DNA from: Pseudisothecium myosuroides
Lineage: Eukaryota > Streptophyta > Bryopsida > Hypnales > Lembophyllaceae
Length of the DNA stretch: 64,000 nt
Assembly (NCBI GenBank): GCA_951799445.1
Contig: OX637287.1
Span: 45,289,724-45,353,723, forward strand
Direction: 5' to 3'
Each line of letters starts with the position of its first letter. Positions within the stretch are counted from its first letter, which is position 1. The notes beneath the pieces are model-generated. The model was given only the letters and a program-made list of their open reading frames with translations. It was not told the origin of the DNA and searched no databases. The position numbers and the translations under genes were made by a program. Positions 46,572 through 57,860 of the stretch are shown piece by piece.

Positions 46572-46985
46572 TTATGTTGTCAAGTCTTCTTTGGGAAGTC
46601 ATGTAACCGAATTTGGGAGGTTGAGATGGGTTGACTTTAAGCTTGACAAAAATGGCATTCTAATATTGAACTTGAGACTTTGAGAGTTTGAATTGTGAAT
46701 CACAAACATTGAGTGAATGCCCATGAAGACATAGGCACAAAGTTTGACCCCTTAGCACTTGAATCCTTTCTTGAAATTTTTTCATAATTATTTTGCTAAC
46801 ATAGTTATGAATGTATATTGTTTACCTCCATTTCCTCATATTCATCATGTAGAAAGGTTTAAAAAAAAAGTCAAGCATTGGTGTGGATGAATGAAAAGTT
46901 TAGTGGTAAAAAAAAATGAACTTTTGCAAATTCCCTATTAATTATCTACATTTTGACCATCGGAGCGCTAAGAGGTAAAATAACA
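46572..46985 (+). repeat. Gene-flank fragments, right part
   Basis: CAAGTCTTCTTTGGGAAGTC through GCTTGACAAAAATGG matches gene B's flank (35940-36010). From 46765 the sequence matches 14740-14930 upstream of gene A. Confidence 0.65.
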
Positions 46986-47059
46986 ACACCTGGCCAGTGC
47001 CCACCACCAACTCGGACCAACACCTGAGAGTGGAAAACCAACCAAGTCTTCTACTGTAG

Positions 47060-47305
47060 TCTTCCAGGAAAACTTTAGCCTCACTTGAACACATCCATCA
47101 TGGTGCCAGACTGCCAGTGATGCACAAACTCATCAGCATTCACTCGATTTCCAAAGGAACAAAAGTGTGGAAACTCGAGGACGTTCAGTTGATGTCAAAC
47201 AAATATGGAATCATTCACTCGATTTCCAGAGGAACAAAAGTGTGGAAACTCGAGGACGTTCAGTTGATGTCAAACAAATATGGAATCATAGCAATGAACG
47301 GATGA
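47060..47305 (+). other. Exon-like open frame with a 75-bp in-frame direct repeat
   Basis: Open from just after a TAG at 47057-47059 to a stop at 47303-47305. Two copies of a 25-residue unit (SISKGTKVWKLEDVQLMSNK and flanking residues) lie in direct repeat with period 75 bp (47141, 47216), differing by one base (Lys/Arg). GC is higher than the surroundings. A polypyrimidine tract and CTACTGTAG just upstream could be a splice acceptor. No family recognised; could be an exon or gene relic. Confidence 0.3.
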
Positions 47306-47384
47306 TGGTTAGGTAGGAATACTATAAATGGTGCATGTCCATAAAAGGTTTTAATGTACCTTGCTTTTGTCATTTGAAGAGCAG

Positions 47385-47999
47385 GTACAGTCGGGTACAG
47401 GAACCTTACAAATTTTCCAAGTCAGTTTTCACTAGAAGTTCATCAACTTCAGGAAGTTCTAGCATGCTCAAAAAATGAACTGATTTTGTAACCGCAAATT
47501 GCGTTGGAATTGCAATGAAGTGCACTTCAACTTCAAAACAAGTAAAAAATGAATAACTTCAAATCATACAACAATTTGAATTTCTTTTATACACTATCTA
47601 CCATTTCATAGAGAATCTTTGGAAGATGGTCAAAGTTTTTTTGCAATGGGGTGAAGAACAAGCAAAGAATCATATAAGCAACTCAAGTGGTATAAGATCA
47701 AGTATCTCTTAAGCAATTGTGAAGGTTCATTTCTTACATGTACCATTGAATACAAGTTGTAACTTTCACAAATGTTGGCAACACTAGATAGTATATAGCG
47801 TATAGAAAACATCGAACTCTTTGTATGATTTTCAATTACATATGTGTGTTTGTAATGATGATAAAGTAGACTTTAGTGTGATTCCAACGCAATTCAAAAT
47901 TTGAAATTCCGTTCAATTTTGAGCATACACGGGCCTCCCAAAGTTGACCTAATTTCAACAGGATGCAAAAAATTTTAAGGTTCCTATACCCGACTACAC
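47385..47999. mobile_element. Inverted-repeat element, TACAGTCGGGTACAGG ends
   Basis: The left end GTACAGTCGGGTACAGGAAC pairs with the right end GTTCCTATACCCGACTACAC over about 33 bp. 615 bp, no gene. The TA-CAG start resembles Tc1/mariner-pogo ends, but this is tentative. Confidence 0.65.
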
Positions 48000-48007
48000 A
48001 TAAAAAC

Positions 48008-48398
48008 CATTTAAGGTAGAGCCACCCATTCCTGACCTATAGGTGTATGTATTTCTAACCAAGCTTAGAATATGTTTTATTTTCCTTTTCAAGGTTGAAA
48101 CTAATAAATACAAGATACATGTCCTAAGTTGTAAAAAAGAAAGTAGGAAATAATGATTAGGAAAAAAGTTCTTGAATTATCAGAATTGGAAGAGTCTAGA
48201 CATTGGCCATGGGTGCGGAGCACTTTTTGCCTCCCAAAATTCATAGTAATTTCAGTTCAAGCGATAAGATTACCAATTTTTTTACAATCACTGTCATTTC
48301 TATCGATGTATCACTGAAAAATATTTGTTTTGACTTCACTACTCCAAAATATGTTGGAATTCCTTATTTGGTTGGTTATGGGTGGCTCTACCTTATGG
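48008..48398. mobile_element. Inverted-repeat element, TAAGGTAGAGCCACCCAT ends
   Basis: TAAGGTAGAGCCACCCAT (48012-48029) and its exact complement (48378-48395). The 79-codon frame at 48203-48442 overlaps its end and is probably chance. Confidence 0.65.
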
Positions 48399-48444
48399 AC
48401 TGGCACAATTTATGGTATTCGGTATTTCTACCTGAATATTGATT

Positions 48445-49340
48445 GCCTAAGTAAGACAATCCAATATTGGACATGAAAGAGATAGTAGGTAGGTCACCCT
48501 ATTCCCATCCCTCTAAGAAATTTGTCTTTTATTTTTATCTTCTTCTGAATTGGTTGAATCAATTACATGCATCATGGACAAAAACATGCGCCTTTGTACA
48601 AAAAAAAACTGAACCTAAAAACACGTCATAAGGCTCTAAAATATAAATTGAAGGCATTATCTTATTCAATAAATATTTCAAATGCAAGGTATTAAGATGT
48701 AACAATGGTTCATGTTGCAACCTATACTCTCTCTACAATGGCTAATGTAATTTTGTGCTCTCAATTCCAAAATATTCAAATGTTGTGAGAACCAACATCA
48801 TGCGCATGTTGTCAAATTGCAAATATTTTAAATGATATCATTGAGAACTTCCTTCAATTTTTGTATACCACAATTTGATGTGATCATGTGTACCAACATG
48901 CCAAGGCAAAAAAAAATTGGAGTTCTAAGATAAAATTGACAAAATATGAAGTACTTCTAAATTATGGCTCATAAAACTAAGTCTTAGACATGGCTAAAGT
49001 CTGTGAAATTAATTTTCTTTCAAATCACAAGTAATTTTTAGTCAAGCTTCCATTGTAATGTGCTAAATGTTGCATACTACAACTTTGGTATATCTACTTT
49101 TGAACTTTGTCCATTGATGCTTATGGTATGGTTGTTTGAATAAAAAAGTTTTAAATCCATACTCAATTTTGTTTGTCACTATATGTATGTATATATTATA
49201 TACATGTGAGTGTATGTATATATATATATCCTAATTTCATCCTTGTTTACATTTTTCTTATGTCCATGTGAGAATGAAAATTAGAGTCAATTAAGGCATT
49301 GCCAAAATCACAATGAATTATTATAGGCTTGTTATCTTTA
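48445..49340. other. Gene-free AT-rich stretch
   Basis: Nothing recognisable besides short TA/TG-rich runs at 49180-49230. Confidence 0.4.
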
Positions 49341-49341
49341 A

Positions 49342-50273
49342 TCCGTAAGGCCAAAGTCTTCTTGGATGATTCTTGGAATTTTGGATAGGTTTGTTTGACC
49401 TCAATTTTTGACATGATTTTCTAAAACTTTATTTGAAGATAGAAAATCACATTATTTAGCTTTTTGGAAATATGAATTTTATTTCTATCAATGCCCATGA
49501 GCTCAAGTTATGCCATCCTAAGTCCAGAAAGCAAATTGCCAAGCAAGACCAAAAAAAATCTCCCAAAATGGAATTTTTTATTTTTTATTTTATTTTATTT
49601 TTTGAAGATTATATTTTTATCTATATTTCAGTCATTGAATCATTTCATTTGGATTAGTAATGTGAAAGTTATAGAACTTTTTGGTGTACATGTTATCATT
49701 GCATCATCACGAAAATTTAGTTTATAAGATTCATTTTTAAACTCAGTTTTCACAAATTAAAAAGAAAAGTTTCCCATACTTGACTTGGCATGCTAGGACA
49801 ATCTTATTGTGGCGATTATTGTATTTCAATTCTATTTTAGAACTATTAATAACTTTGTTTTTCTTTCTATCTCATACCTAGTACTTCCACTTAATAATTT
49901 TTTTAAGAATCAAAATCAAGTGTTCTTTTTTTGAATTTTTTTACTCGATTCTAAACTCAATTTAATAACATAAAAAACTAGAAACTTAGAATTAGTAAAG
50001 CAAAAATTTTAGATTAAGAAGATTCAAAGCCAAAAAATCTAGTCGACCAAGATGCAAGAAAAACTTATTTTCTTCACTTTAAATGCAAATATCTTGCAAT
50101 TTATATAAAGTCAAAGTTTATGAAAAAATTTCCAATTATTTTTATAACAGTCTAGTGCAAGATCCTATAGTTTGATATGTAAAAAAATCAATTTTAAAAT
50201 AGTTTCGCTTTTTGCAGTAGAAATGACAATTTGAGTGATTTTTGATGAAAAAAAGGCCTTGGGATTTCAAGGA
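49342..50273. mobile_element. TTAA-family transposon (copy 10, subtype 1)
   Basis: TTAA 49338-49341, TCCGTAAGGCCAAAGTC; right end GGCCTTGGGATTTCAAGGA, TTAA 50274-50277. 932 bp. It shares its right TTAA with the next element. Confidence 0.85.
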
Positions 50274-50277
50274 TTAA

Positions 50278-51461
50278 TCCCTAAAGGACCAACCTGCTAT
50301 TTTTAGCAACATAGCAATTTTGGGCAGGTACATGTGACTAGAGATTTTCATATTTTAAGTTGAAATTTTAATAGAAGGTGCGGACGAGGAATATCTTTCA
50401 TGTGCACTAAATTTCATGACATTTCGAAATAGGAGTCAAAAGTTATGGCCTAATATGTTACTTTTTTCACCAGGCGGGCAGCAACGGTGCTAGTATGTGA
50501 GCCCAAGAATGCAAGCTTGTGAGCATTGAGCCTACAATATAGGTACCTATAATATAGATACTACACACTCTAAAAGGTATATGTATAATAAACACCTATA
50601 ATATGGGTATTTGTAACATATATATCCTGTAATCACAGACGGTTTTTGTAGTATATACACCTATAACATAAATGTGTAGTATTCTAGGCTCATCAATTCA
50701 CACTCCTATGCTTACATAATAGCAACCCTTGGGCGGGCAGTCCGGGTAGATCTGAAAAAATCACTTTTTTCAAAAATAAAAATTTGAAATTGGTTTTCTT
50801 AAGTTATATATACATGGAAAGCTTTGAATCATTCCATTTCGACCAATGAGTCAAAAATTATGAGGAATTTTAGTTTGCGGGCAGTTATGGATTTTCTACT
50901 CTAAAATAAACTTTGGAGTTGTTTATTTCACTCAATTTTCAATATTTATAAAAAATAAATAAGTTATAGGATATAGATTGTTTATTACAACATTACAACC
51001 ATTGGAATTGAAATTTTTCAATTCCAATAATTAAATTCTTAACAATTTAGTGTTTTGAATCATTCTTTATTTTTTTCTACTTACTATTTTTTTCCTATAT
51101 GTTGTACAATTCCAAATGATTTGAAATTTTTTAAGCATGTAGCCAACTTGTTTAGATATAAGAATTCAAAGAAGCACTACCATTTTGGACATTTTCTCAT
51201 GCAAATGTGACCTTGTGAAGTGCAGTTGTCCTGTTTTTTGTAGGGACAAAAAAGGATCTTTGTCAATTCAAATGCTAATATCTTCCAATCTGCACGGTGG
51301 AAAATTCTGAAATTTTTTCCACATCTTCTAAAACTAGAATACTATAAGATCCTACGGTTATATGTGTCTAAATTTATTTTTTTTCTAAAATTTGGTACTT
51401 GTACTAGAAATGGCAATTTTGGAGTGTTTTTGGTGAAAACATAGTCAAGGAACTTTAGAGG
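50278..51461. mobile_element. TTAA-family transposon (copy 11, subtype 2), with a nested MITE
   Basis: TCCCTAAAGGACCAACCTGC at the left, ACATAGTCAAGGAACTTTAGAGG-type right end, TTAA 51462-51465. 1184 bp, of which 259 bp are the nested MITE plus its 9-bp duplication. Abuts copy 10 with a single TTAA between them. Confidence 0.9.
50482..50731. mobile_element. CAACGGTGCTAG-family MITE (copy 3) with perfect 9-bp duplication
   Basis: CAACGGTGCTAGTATGTGAG at the left, CTTACATAATAGCAACCCTTG at the right, flanked on both sides by GGCGGGCAG (50473-50481, 50732-50740). The host sequence there normally reads through. Confidence 0.9.
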
Positions 51462-51811
51462 TTAAACATCAATCCCAACTTGAACTACTTGGTTTTCAAG
51501 ATATCATGAAGATATCATCTTCAATACTAAAGTACACTCCAAATTTTGTATGTTATTTTATTTGTATCCAAGAGGTTCTCCTATTGAAATAAATTCTGCG
51601 TTTCTAGTCATAATTTGAATGATTGTATAGTTTTCGCATTAAAAAATCTGTTGAAATTTAATACACTCTAGCTTTACACATTGCCCATTGCCTTGAATAG
51701 GGTAGAAGCTCATCATTGATAGGTCATTTGAACATATGAAACGAATCCTAAAATCTAAGTTTGAATTGCCTTGTCAAAACCTCAAATGTCATTTACGTGT
51801 ATAGTCTTTAA

Positions 51812-51950
51812 CCCCTAAATGTATTTGACTTTGTTTTCACCAAAAACGCTAAAAAAACTGCCATTTTTAATACAAGTCTCAAATTTTAAGAAAAAATTAT
51901 TTTTGGACACAACTAACCATATATGCACTCATGTGCTAGCATCGTTGAAA
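51812..51950. mobile_element. TTAA-family fragment fused to a CAACGGTGCTAG end
   Basis: TTAA, then CCCCTAAATGTATTTGAC. After about 105 bp the sequence jumps to TGTGCTAGCATCGTTG, the right end of the host MITE seen at 24680-24696. This looks like a deletion derivative of the 23540-24696 nested arrangement. Confidence 0.65.
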
Positions 51951-51954
51951 TATT

Positions 51955-52366
51955 TGTTAATTGAAGCTTTGGCACATTGATTGACTATTCACTCAAACAA
52001 ATTACCAATTGAAATATGTCTTCTTAAATTTTAAAGTGTGTTGTCTCTCTTTAATGGAACCTAGATCAATGTTCCAGTTTTTACTTCCTTTTAACACACA
52101 CATTCGCTTTTAAAATTGAGAAAAAAATGCTGAATTTTTTTTTAAACGGTTACAATTATAAGACAAATTTATACAATCATAAAATAAAAGTGTATAAGAA
52201 CCTAGTATTGTTTTTTGTTGATGCACTCAGAGACAATACTTAAAATTCATAACTTATTCACATACTAAAGTACATTGGAATCCTTTTTTACAATCTATTA
52301 AAAATTAAATATGCTTAATATTAATAAATGTGCACATTTGTAACTAATAGATGCATATATCTTAAT
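51955..52366. repeat. Dispersed repeat, uninterrupted copy
   Basis: Matches 26345-26476 plus 27386-27662 and retains the single TTAA (about 52089-52092) where 26477-27385 is inserted. Confidence 0.8.
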
Positions 52367-52600
52367 CCTTAAAGGACGTGGCCCCCATAATCAAGGTAGT
52401 CACCAAAACTCTTATGATTTTTGGACCAATAGGTGCACTTTTTGTTTTTACAATGAACAATGATGTCATGCATCAAAAATTTGTGAGTGTTTTTGACAGA
52501 AAAATAACCTTGGGATTTTAAAGGTCACTAGATGTTAGAAACAAAAAAAAATCTTCAATCCTAAAATTAGGTTTGAAGTAAAGGAGTCCGGGGGGATAGG
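52367..52600. mobile_element. TTAA-family fragments (subtype 3 left, subtype 1 right)
   Basis: TCCTTAAAGGACGTGGCCCC matches 27663. At about 52490 it switches to the relic right end and flank of the 7568-8329/31.8-kb type (GAAAAATAACCTTGGGATTT, then CCTAAAATTAGGTTTGAAG). A chimaera of two old insertions. Confidence 0.5.
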
Positions 52601-52906
52601 TTGCCTGACAATTCTCAATAGATAGTAAAAAGATGCGACGCACCTGGTTTCAATTAACACCCCCTCTCACTGTAAAAAAATGAGAGCCGTTGATCTTAAA
52701 AAAATAATTTTCCTTTCCTATTCTGACACCGTTGATCTTGAAAATAAATATGGATACGGATATTGAAAATAAATATGAATACAGATACAAATATGTATAC
52801 GGAATTTGAAAATTTTGAGATACAATAGGATACAATATAGTACAGATATGGATACTGATTAATACATATAAAAAATACGGATACATAATATATATAAGCC
52901 ATTAAC

Positions 52907-53280
52907 CATTAGAGAAAATCTAGGCCCTCCGGAGGGCTGCTCCATAGCCCTCCAAGGGACCCTGAAATTTATTTATTTTTTTCCAAAAAAATTAGTTTTT
53001 CCCCTATTTCCGCACAGCAGAAACTGTAGCAACAGTGGCGCAGGAACCGAAAACTACGAGTAAAAAAAAAAAAAATTTTTTTTTTTTTTTTTTGTAATTT
53101 AAAAAAAATAAAATTTAAATTTTAAATTTTAAAAAATTGCGATTTCTGACCGTTTCGGTGACTAGTCAGCTTGGCTAACTGCTCACCGCAGGACAGCTTT
53201 GGAGTGACAGGCCAAGCATTTTAATAGCTTGACTTGTCACTTCGGAGCAGCCCTCCGGAGGGCTGGTTTTTTCTCTAATG
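52907..53280. mobile_element. ATTAGAGAAA-end MITE (copy 7)
   Basis: CATTAGAGAAAATCTAGGCC and GGTTTTTTCTCTAATG ends, with GCCCTCCGGAGGGCTGCTC at the left and its inverted counterpart at the right. An A/T tract at 53060-53140 lies in the middle. Same layout as 44710-45098. Confidence 0.85.
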
Positions 53281-53669
53281 CCATATTGTTTGCCCATATA
53301 GATTGGTCTAGAAAATATAAGTATGGTTGGAGGGGGGTATCAAAATAAAAATTAATTACATTCTGAATTAATCACTGAATTCAGAATGAGCACGGTCAAT
53401 TACTATTTGTTCTAAATACTGGCACTACAACATTTTAGTACTACCAGTACTATATATATTTGATATAACAATCTTTTAGCTGTCGATCAAGCCTGCAGCA
53501 ATACCTGCAAGCTACGGTTCCAATCCAAGACCCCATTTTTGTCGTGAACGTCAAGCTTGCAACCAGCCCATCACAATCTTCCAAATTGGATTGTGTGACT
53601 TCCCAAAGAAAACATAGCACCACGTAAAGGTAAAAGTAGTATTCCTTTCCACCACAAGTGATTGAATTA

Positions 53670-54115
53670 GAGCATCACCACAGCTGCACGGGAAGTGACG
53701 CAGACCGGGAGAGTGGCTGGGCCTGGTCAAAAATACTACTCCACGCCAGGCACGGCGAGGGCCAAAACAAGACTAGCCATGACCAAATTTGAAGTGGAAA
53801 CGGCCAAGTCCAGTGTCTCTGAAGTGGCATGGGATTGACTTTTGAGTATCTTTTCTTCATTGCTTTCGAGGTAACAAATCCCTAACATGCCCTCTCATAA
53901 ATGAAAATGAACTTGATTGGCCCTGAAATAATTGAAAATGAACCCAAAGTATCAGGCCGTGCATTTTTTTGGGCCTTGTGCATTTTCTTGTGAATCTTGT
54001 TCCTATCTCGTGTTGCCCGTAGGGCACAACCAAGCCACATTGGCTGGGCTGGCTCACAGGGTCCGCCAAGATTGCACTTGGCGTCCCATCTTGCCATTTA
54101 GCCGTGGCGATGCTC
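53670..54115. mobile_element. GAGCATCACCAC-end element
   Basis: GAGCATCACCACAGCTGC at the left, GCCGTGGCGATGCTC at the right, flanked by TTA and ATA. 446 bp, GC-rich. Absent from the paralogous flank of gene A. PIF/Harbinger-like is possible. Confidence 0.7.
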
Positions 54116-54136
54116 ATAATCAACTTGATGACAAAG

Positions 54137-54390
54137 CAAGACGCAAAATCTATTGTACAAAGTGGGATTAGCAGGATGAAAAAGCAAGTTTTTGGAGATA
54201 AAAGTATAATCTTGCCCCCTATTTTGTGCCGTGTTTAGGGTATGTTTAGACCTCCCCTATTTTATTTGGGGTCTTTGATTGCAAGTATGAATTCAAAATT
54301 TGCAAAAAATTAATGTGTGAAAAAAAAGATAAAAAATCTTGTGTTTCTTCCAGCTGGTCTTACTTTGTGGGACAGGTTTATTGTTCTGGG
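54137..54390. mobile_element. 254-bp insertion with 9-bp direct flanks
   Basis: ATGACAAAG occurs on both sides (54128-54136, 54391-54399) and only once at the paralogous site in block A. Ends are not clearly inverted. The length of the duplication suggests a Mutator-type event. Confidence 0.65.
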
Positions 54391-54719
54391 ATGACAAAGG
54401 TTCCACTTGAGAAGTACACAAGTAATTAGACAAGTAAATGCCAGTAAGTAATTAACCCTAGAACAACCTAAAGGCCATCTGTAGCCATATGCAAGCCTTT
54501 TTCACATATTGTTGCATATGAAGGTGAATTCATTTTAAAAAAAACACATGGATGGATTTTGGGTTTGGGGCAAACAACAAAGTTGGGTGTGCTGAAAATG
54601 CACATTGATTGCATTTGGACTACCCTACGAAGGTCAGATTCGGCAGAAATTAAGTCATTTTTGAAAAAAGTGACACGTGTCATCATGTGAATGGTCTGAA
54701 GTGACGTGGACCCCTGAGA

Positions 54720-55000
54720 ATCTAACGTGGAAATATCAGATCCGGCACTTGACTGCCGGATCAGACCTTCACGTACGGTAGCTCTCCTATCCTCGCCCGT
54801 AGAAATGGTTTTAGTGTTATCTAGAACAAGAAGGGCCCCCTTCTTTTACTTTTATGTAGTTGTGTCTTCCTCTTTGGTTCCTGTTTTTTCTCTTTTTTCT
54901 CTTATCACTTCATTGTCCAGCCTGTTTGGCTTGGCCACTATGTATCTTTTTTTTTTTAATGCAATGCTTTTTTCCATTTGTTAAAAAAATAAAAAAAAAA
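54720..55000 (+). mobile_element. Non-LTR-like 3' tail (copy 2)
   Basis: AAGAAGGGCCCCCTTCTTTT, a long T/C-rich tract, then TTTAATGCAATGCTTTTTTC and an A-rich tail (54983-55000), laid out like 17240-17461. The 85-codon hydrophobic frame over it is a by-product of the pyrimidine tract. Confidence 0.45.
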
Positions 55001-55044
55001 TGCGCATTGATGCCGTGTTGCAATTTTACAAATCCAAGGTAGAC

Positions 55045-55357
55045 CAATGGCTGGAGACCACTGCATGCTACGGTACAACGACGAGTCACTCTGTTCAATC
55101 GGGACCCGATGTCGTGGGGTGCGGACGTGGCTGTGGCCGTTGGCAGTAGAAGGCGGGAGCACACGATTTTGGAGGAAGATGACAACTTAGGATTCTCGGG
55201 CGAGGACGAGGGGTTCGTAGTGTGCCGTTTTGATAGAGAATTCGTGAGCGGTCTAGGGTGGCGTACTGGTGTTTCCCTCCTGGTCCATTTTCCTTTACTG
55301 AAAGTAGTGCGTGAGGAATGTAGGCTTGCGATGAGTGTAGCTGCCTACGTTAAATGA
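55045..55357 (+). other. Unrecognised GC-rich open frame
   Basis: About 104 codons open from just after a TAG (possible splice acceptor CAAGGTAG) to a TGA at 55355-55357; an internal ATG at 55109 gives 82 residues. It contains HTILEEDDNLGFSGEDEGF and is acidic. Codon-like composition is plausible, but no family is recognised. Could be the last exon of a gene or a relic. Confidence 0.25.
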
Positions 55358-55359
55358 TT

Positions 55360-56960
55360 GTTTTTTTACTTGGTTTGGAAAATTGCGGTCCACATATGGG
55401 AGAGATTGTGATCAAGATCATTTATACGCTTGCAAGTTTTTTGGAGCTTGAAGTACGAGTTTGTTTGGTTTATTGCAAGTACATGTAAAGATTGCCTGTG
55501 AATCTCAGTGACTTCATTTTGCGTGACCATTGGGATATACCGGTCCACAGTTCATTTGGTTCATTTTTCCCACACAGCTTCGTTTACATAGTTTTTTCAC
55601 GCTGTTCACAGGGTCGGTTATGTGAAGAATTCAACATAACTCGTGACTGACGGTTGCTATAGAGCTCTTATGCTTTGCCTTTCAGATGCCTTTGTTGCAA
55701 TCTTGCAGATGAGACCTAGTTTGTGCAGTGGTATTCCCACAGAAATGATTTCGTGAGAAGAAGCTGCTGGTCCGGCCAACTGCAGAATTTGACTGAGCAA
55801 TTTGCGTGCATGCAGACCAGTCAGGGTGCTGGATTGGGTTCGGGAAGCTGTGGATGATCATGCTCGCAAGCTTCTTAATTATGACCTCTAAAATGACACT
55901 CTAGAATTTACTGCTCACTTGGCACATTATTATTGGCTGGAGCGCACTTGTCAAGATGGAAATGTTGGGACCCTAGGTGATATATAAGGTTAGAGTGGTT
56001 TGAGTGCGTAAAAGTGTCGTATTCCTCCTTCATGATTTACACGTTTGTTCCTCCTCCAAGGTACCATCTCTCGTAGAATTGAGAAATCCCCATGATTTGC
56101 ATGTTTGATTCTTCTTTCTCCAAAGTACTAGCTAGCCTCTCGAAGAGTTCAGAAAGGAAATCTGAAATTGCCTTTTTCGGCTTGCCAGCTTTGACACCCA
56201 GGCAACCCTATAGACTCTCTTTTTGAGATGGTTTCATCTCAGTCATTCTCTTGTAAGGACTCAAATATCTCCAGCACGGCAGCACTCTGTTGGCTGTTGC
56301 TGAGTCTGGACATATACATTCCTTTTACGAACTTTATTGCGGTCGTAACCTGTCAGAGTACTTGAGCAGTGCCTGTTTGGATTCCAGCAATGCAAGTCTT
56401 GGTAACTCAGTTGGTAAGTGCACCTCAGGACTACCTTAGTTGGTAAGCTTACATTGCGCATTCGTTTCGATTTGGTAATCTGATTCCGACTCTGTAAGAA
56501 ATCTCGTTTAATTATCATACTTGAGCGTTCAGATGTTTCTGGAGCATCGTGCACCATATACATACATCAAAATACATGTGACTGCCATTTGGTATTTCTC
56601 AGATATGGAATGAAAATGAAAAAGAAATGCGTGTATACACGAGAACAAGCATGTGTACTGTACACCAGAGCATGTAATTAAGCGAGCCAACGTAAATGGA
56701 TGAAATGTTCCTCAAGTGTGGAGAGCTTCTAATCCAATTGTGATGTTCAGATCTGCTAGAGGTGTGATCGGTGTAACCCAGTCGTCACTGTAGTGACATG
56801 CAGAGAGCATGCGATGCAACAGGGTTTTGTTGAGAACTGCGAGAAGTGTAGTTGTGACTTCATTGACTGTTGGCGCGGTCGTGACTTTTGTGGCCTCTGA
56901 TAATATGAGTTCTAATATGCGGCATTTTTAAGGAGTTACAATATGCTCCGTACCTCAAAT
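55360..56960. other. GC-richer stretch without a recognisable gene
   Basis: About 40-45% GC and low in the repeats common elsewhere. It reads like untranslated or decayed gene sequence. A tRNA-like AACTCAGTTGGTAAG near 56404 is not a tRNA. Confidence 0.35.
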
Positions 56961-56985
56961 TAAAGTCTCAATCTTCACACAAACA

Positions 56986-57446
56986 GTTGTTGTAAACTCT
57001 AACCTATCAACCCTAAACTCTGACAGAGGAGGTAGATCCCCTGGTAAGAATGATTTGCCTCTAAACTCATGTCCTTGCATGCGGTCATTGACGCTTACCT
57101 TGCAATGAGAGATGGTATAGACACTTTCGACTGCAGCTTGATAATTATTGCGTAAGATTCATGAGAGTCTGCTTGAAGCAACTCGTCTCGGTACTGATTT
57201 CTGTACAAGCAGGTGGTGCAGGCCCTTCTTAAAAGTCACGTGCAACTAGCTAACAGTAAGTACCCTGGTAGTGTCGATGCTCATCTCTCTGTTTATCATC
57301 TGAGGTGCCAAAGATTTGTGAAACGCCTTTCTGTTTGTTTCATGCATGCACTGCTAATCTAGAGTCATTACCAGTTGTGAGTATCTAGTTTACTCCATTG
57401 TGCATGACTCATGATTTAGGGTTGGTAGGTTAGAGGTTAGAACATG
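56986..57446. mobile_element. Inverted-repeat segment between 24-bp direct repeats
   Basis: The ends CTCTAACCTATCAACCCTAA (left) and TTAGGGTTGGTAGGTTAGAG (right) are inverted. Exactly 24 identical bases (AAAGTCTCAATCTTCACACA plus AACA) flank it at 56962-56985 and 57447-57470. Confidence 0.6.
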
Positions 57447-57579
57447 AAAGTCTCAATCTTCACACAAACACTCCCGTAAAAGCACTGAAAGGACACGTTT
57501 TAGTTTGCATTTCTATCACTTTTTGAACAGTACAGCCCACGCAGATTGCTTGTTCTCACAGTCTTGCGTATTCCAGAGC

Positions 57580-57860
57580 GACGGTAGTTGGGCGTGTCCC
57601 ATTCGTCGGAAACGTTGTGAAGTCGAGTTCCTGCCCAAAGCAGTTATTCTCTCGCCATCTCGGCCACCTCTCTGCGCCAGTATGTCCTGCTCTTGAAGCG
57701 TCGTACAACACCAGTAAGCAATTGCACGGTGCTTCGCAACGCCAGCGCAACACGTATTCGCAAGTCGCTCGTAGAATTTCTGGACGACCCACCGCTTGCC
57801 GGATACGGCGAACTGAACACCACAATGGCCGCGCTATTGCAAATTTCAATGCATAATTTT
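57580..57860 (+). other. GC-rich region with overlapping open frames
   Basis: All three plus frames and a minus frame (57644-58078, 144 codons) are open for part of this stretch. The most protein-like reading (plus, ending near 57860) contains RIRKSLVEFLDDPPLAGYGE and is followed by TTTGTGAGTACT, a possible splice donor. Unrecognised; possible exon relic. Confidence 0.2.

Larger units (their letters stand above)
53430..54470 (-). repeat. Orphan gene-flank copy with two insertions
   Basis: 53430-53665, 54116-54136 and 54391-54470 match gene A's proximal flank (11960-12250) in order; the gaps are two insertions. There is no gene here. Confidence 0.75.

Noticed and set aside
48203..48442. 79-codon open frame
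   Set aside because: It runs across the right end of an inverted-repeat element and has no recognisable protein features.
54727..54984. 85-codon frame rich in Phe/Leu/Ser resembling membrane segments
   Set aside because: It is the translation of a pyrimidine tract in a non-LTR-like 3' tail.
56395..56500. tRNA-like D-arm sequence (AACTCAGTTGGTAAG), echoed once more 40 bp later
   Set aside because: No acceptor stem pairing, no anticodon stem and no proper GGTTCGAATCC-type B box at the right distance.
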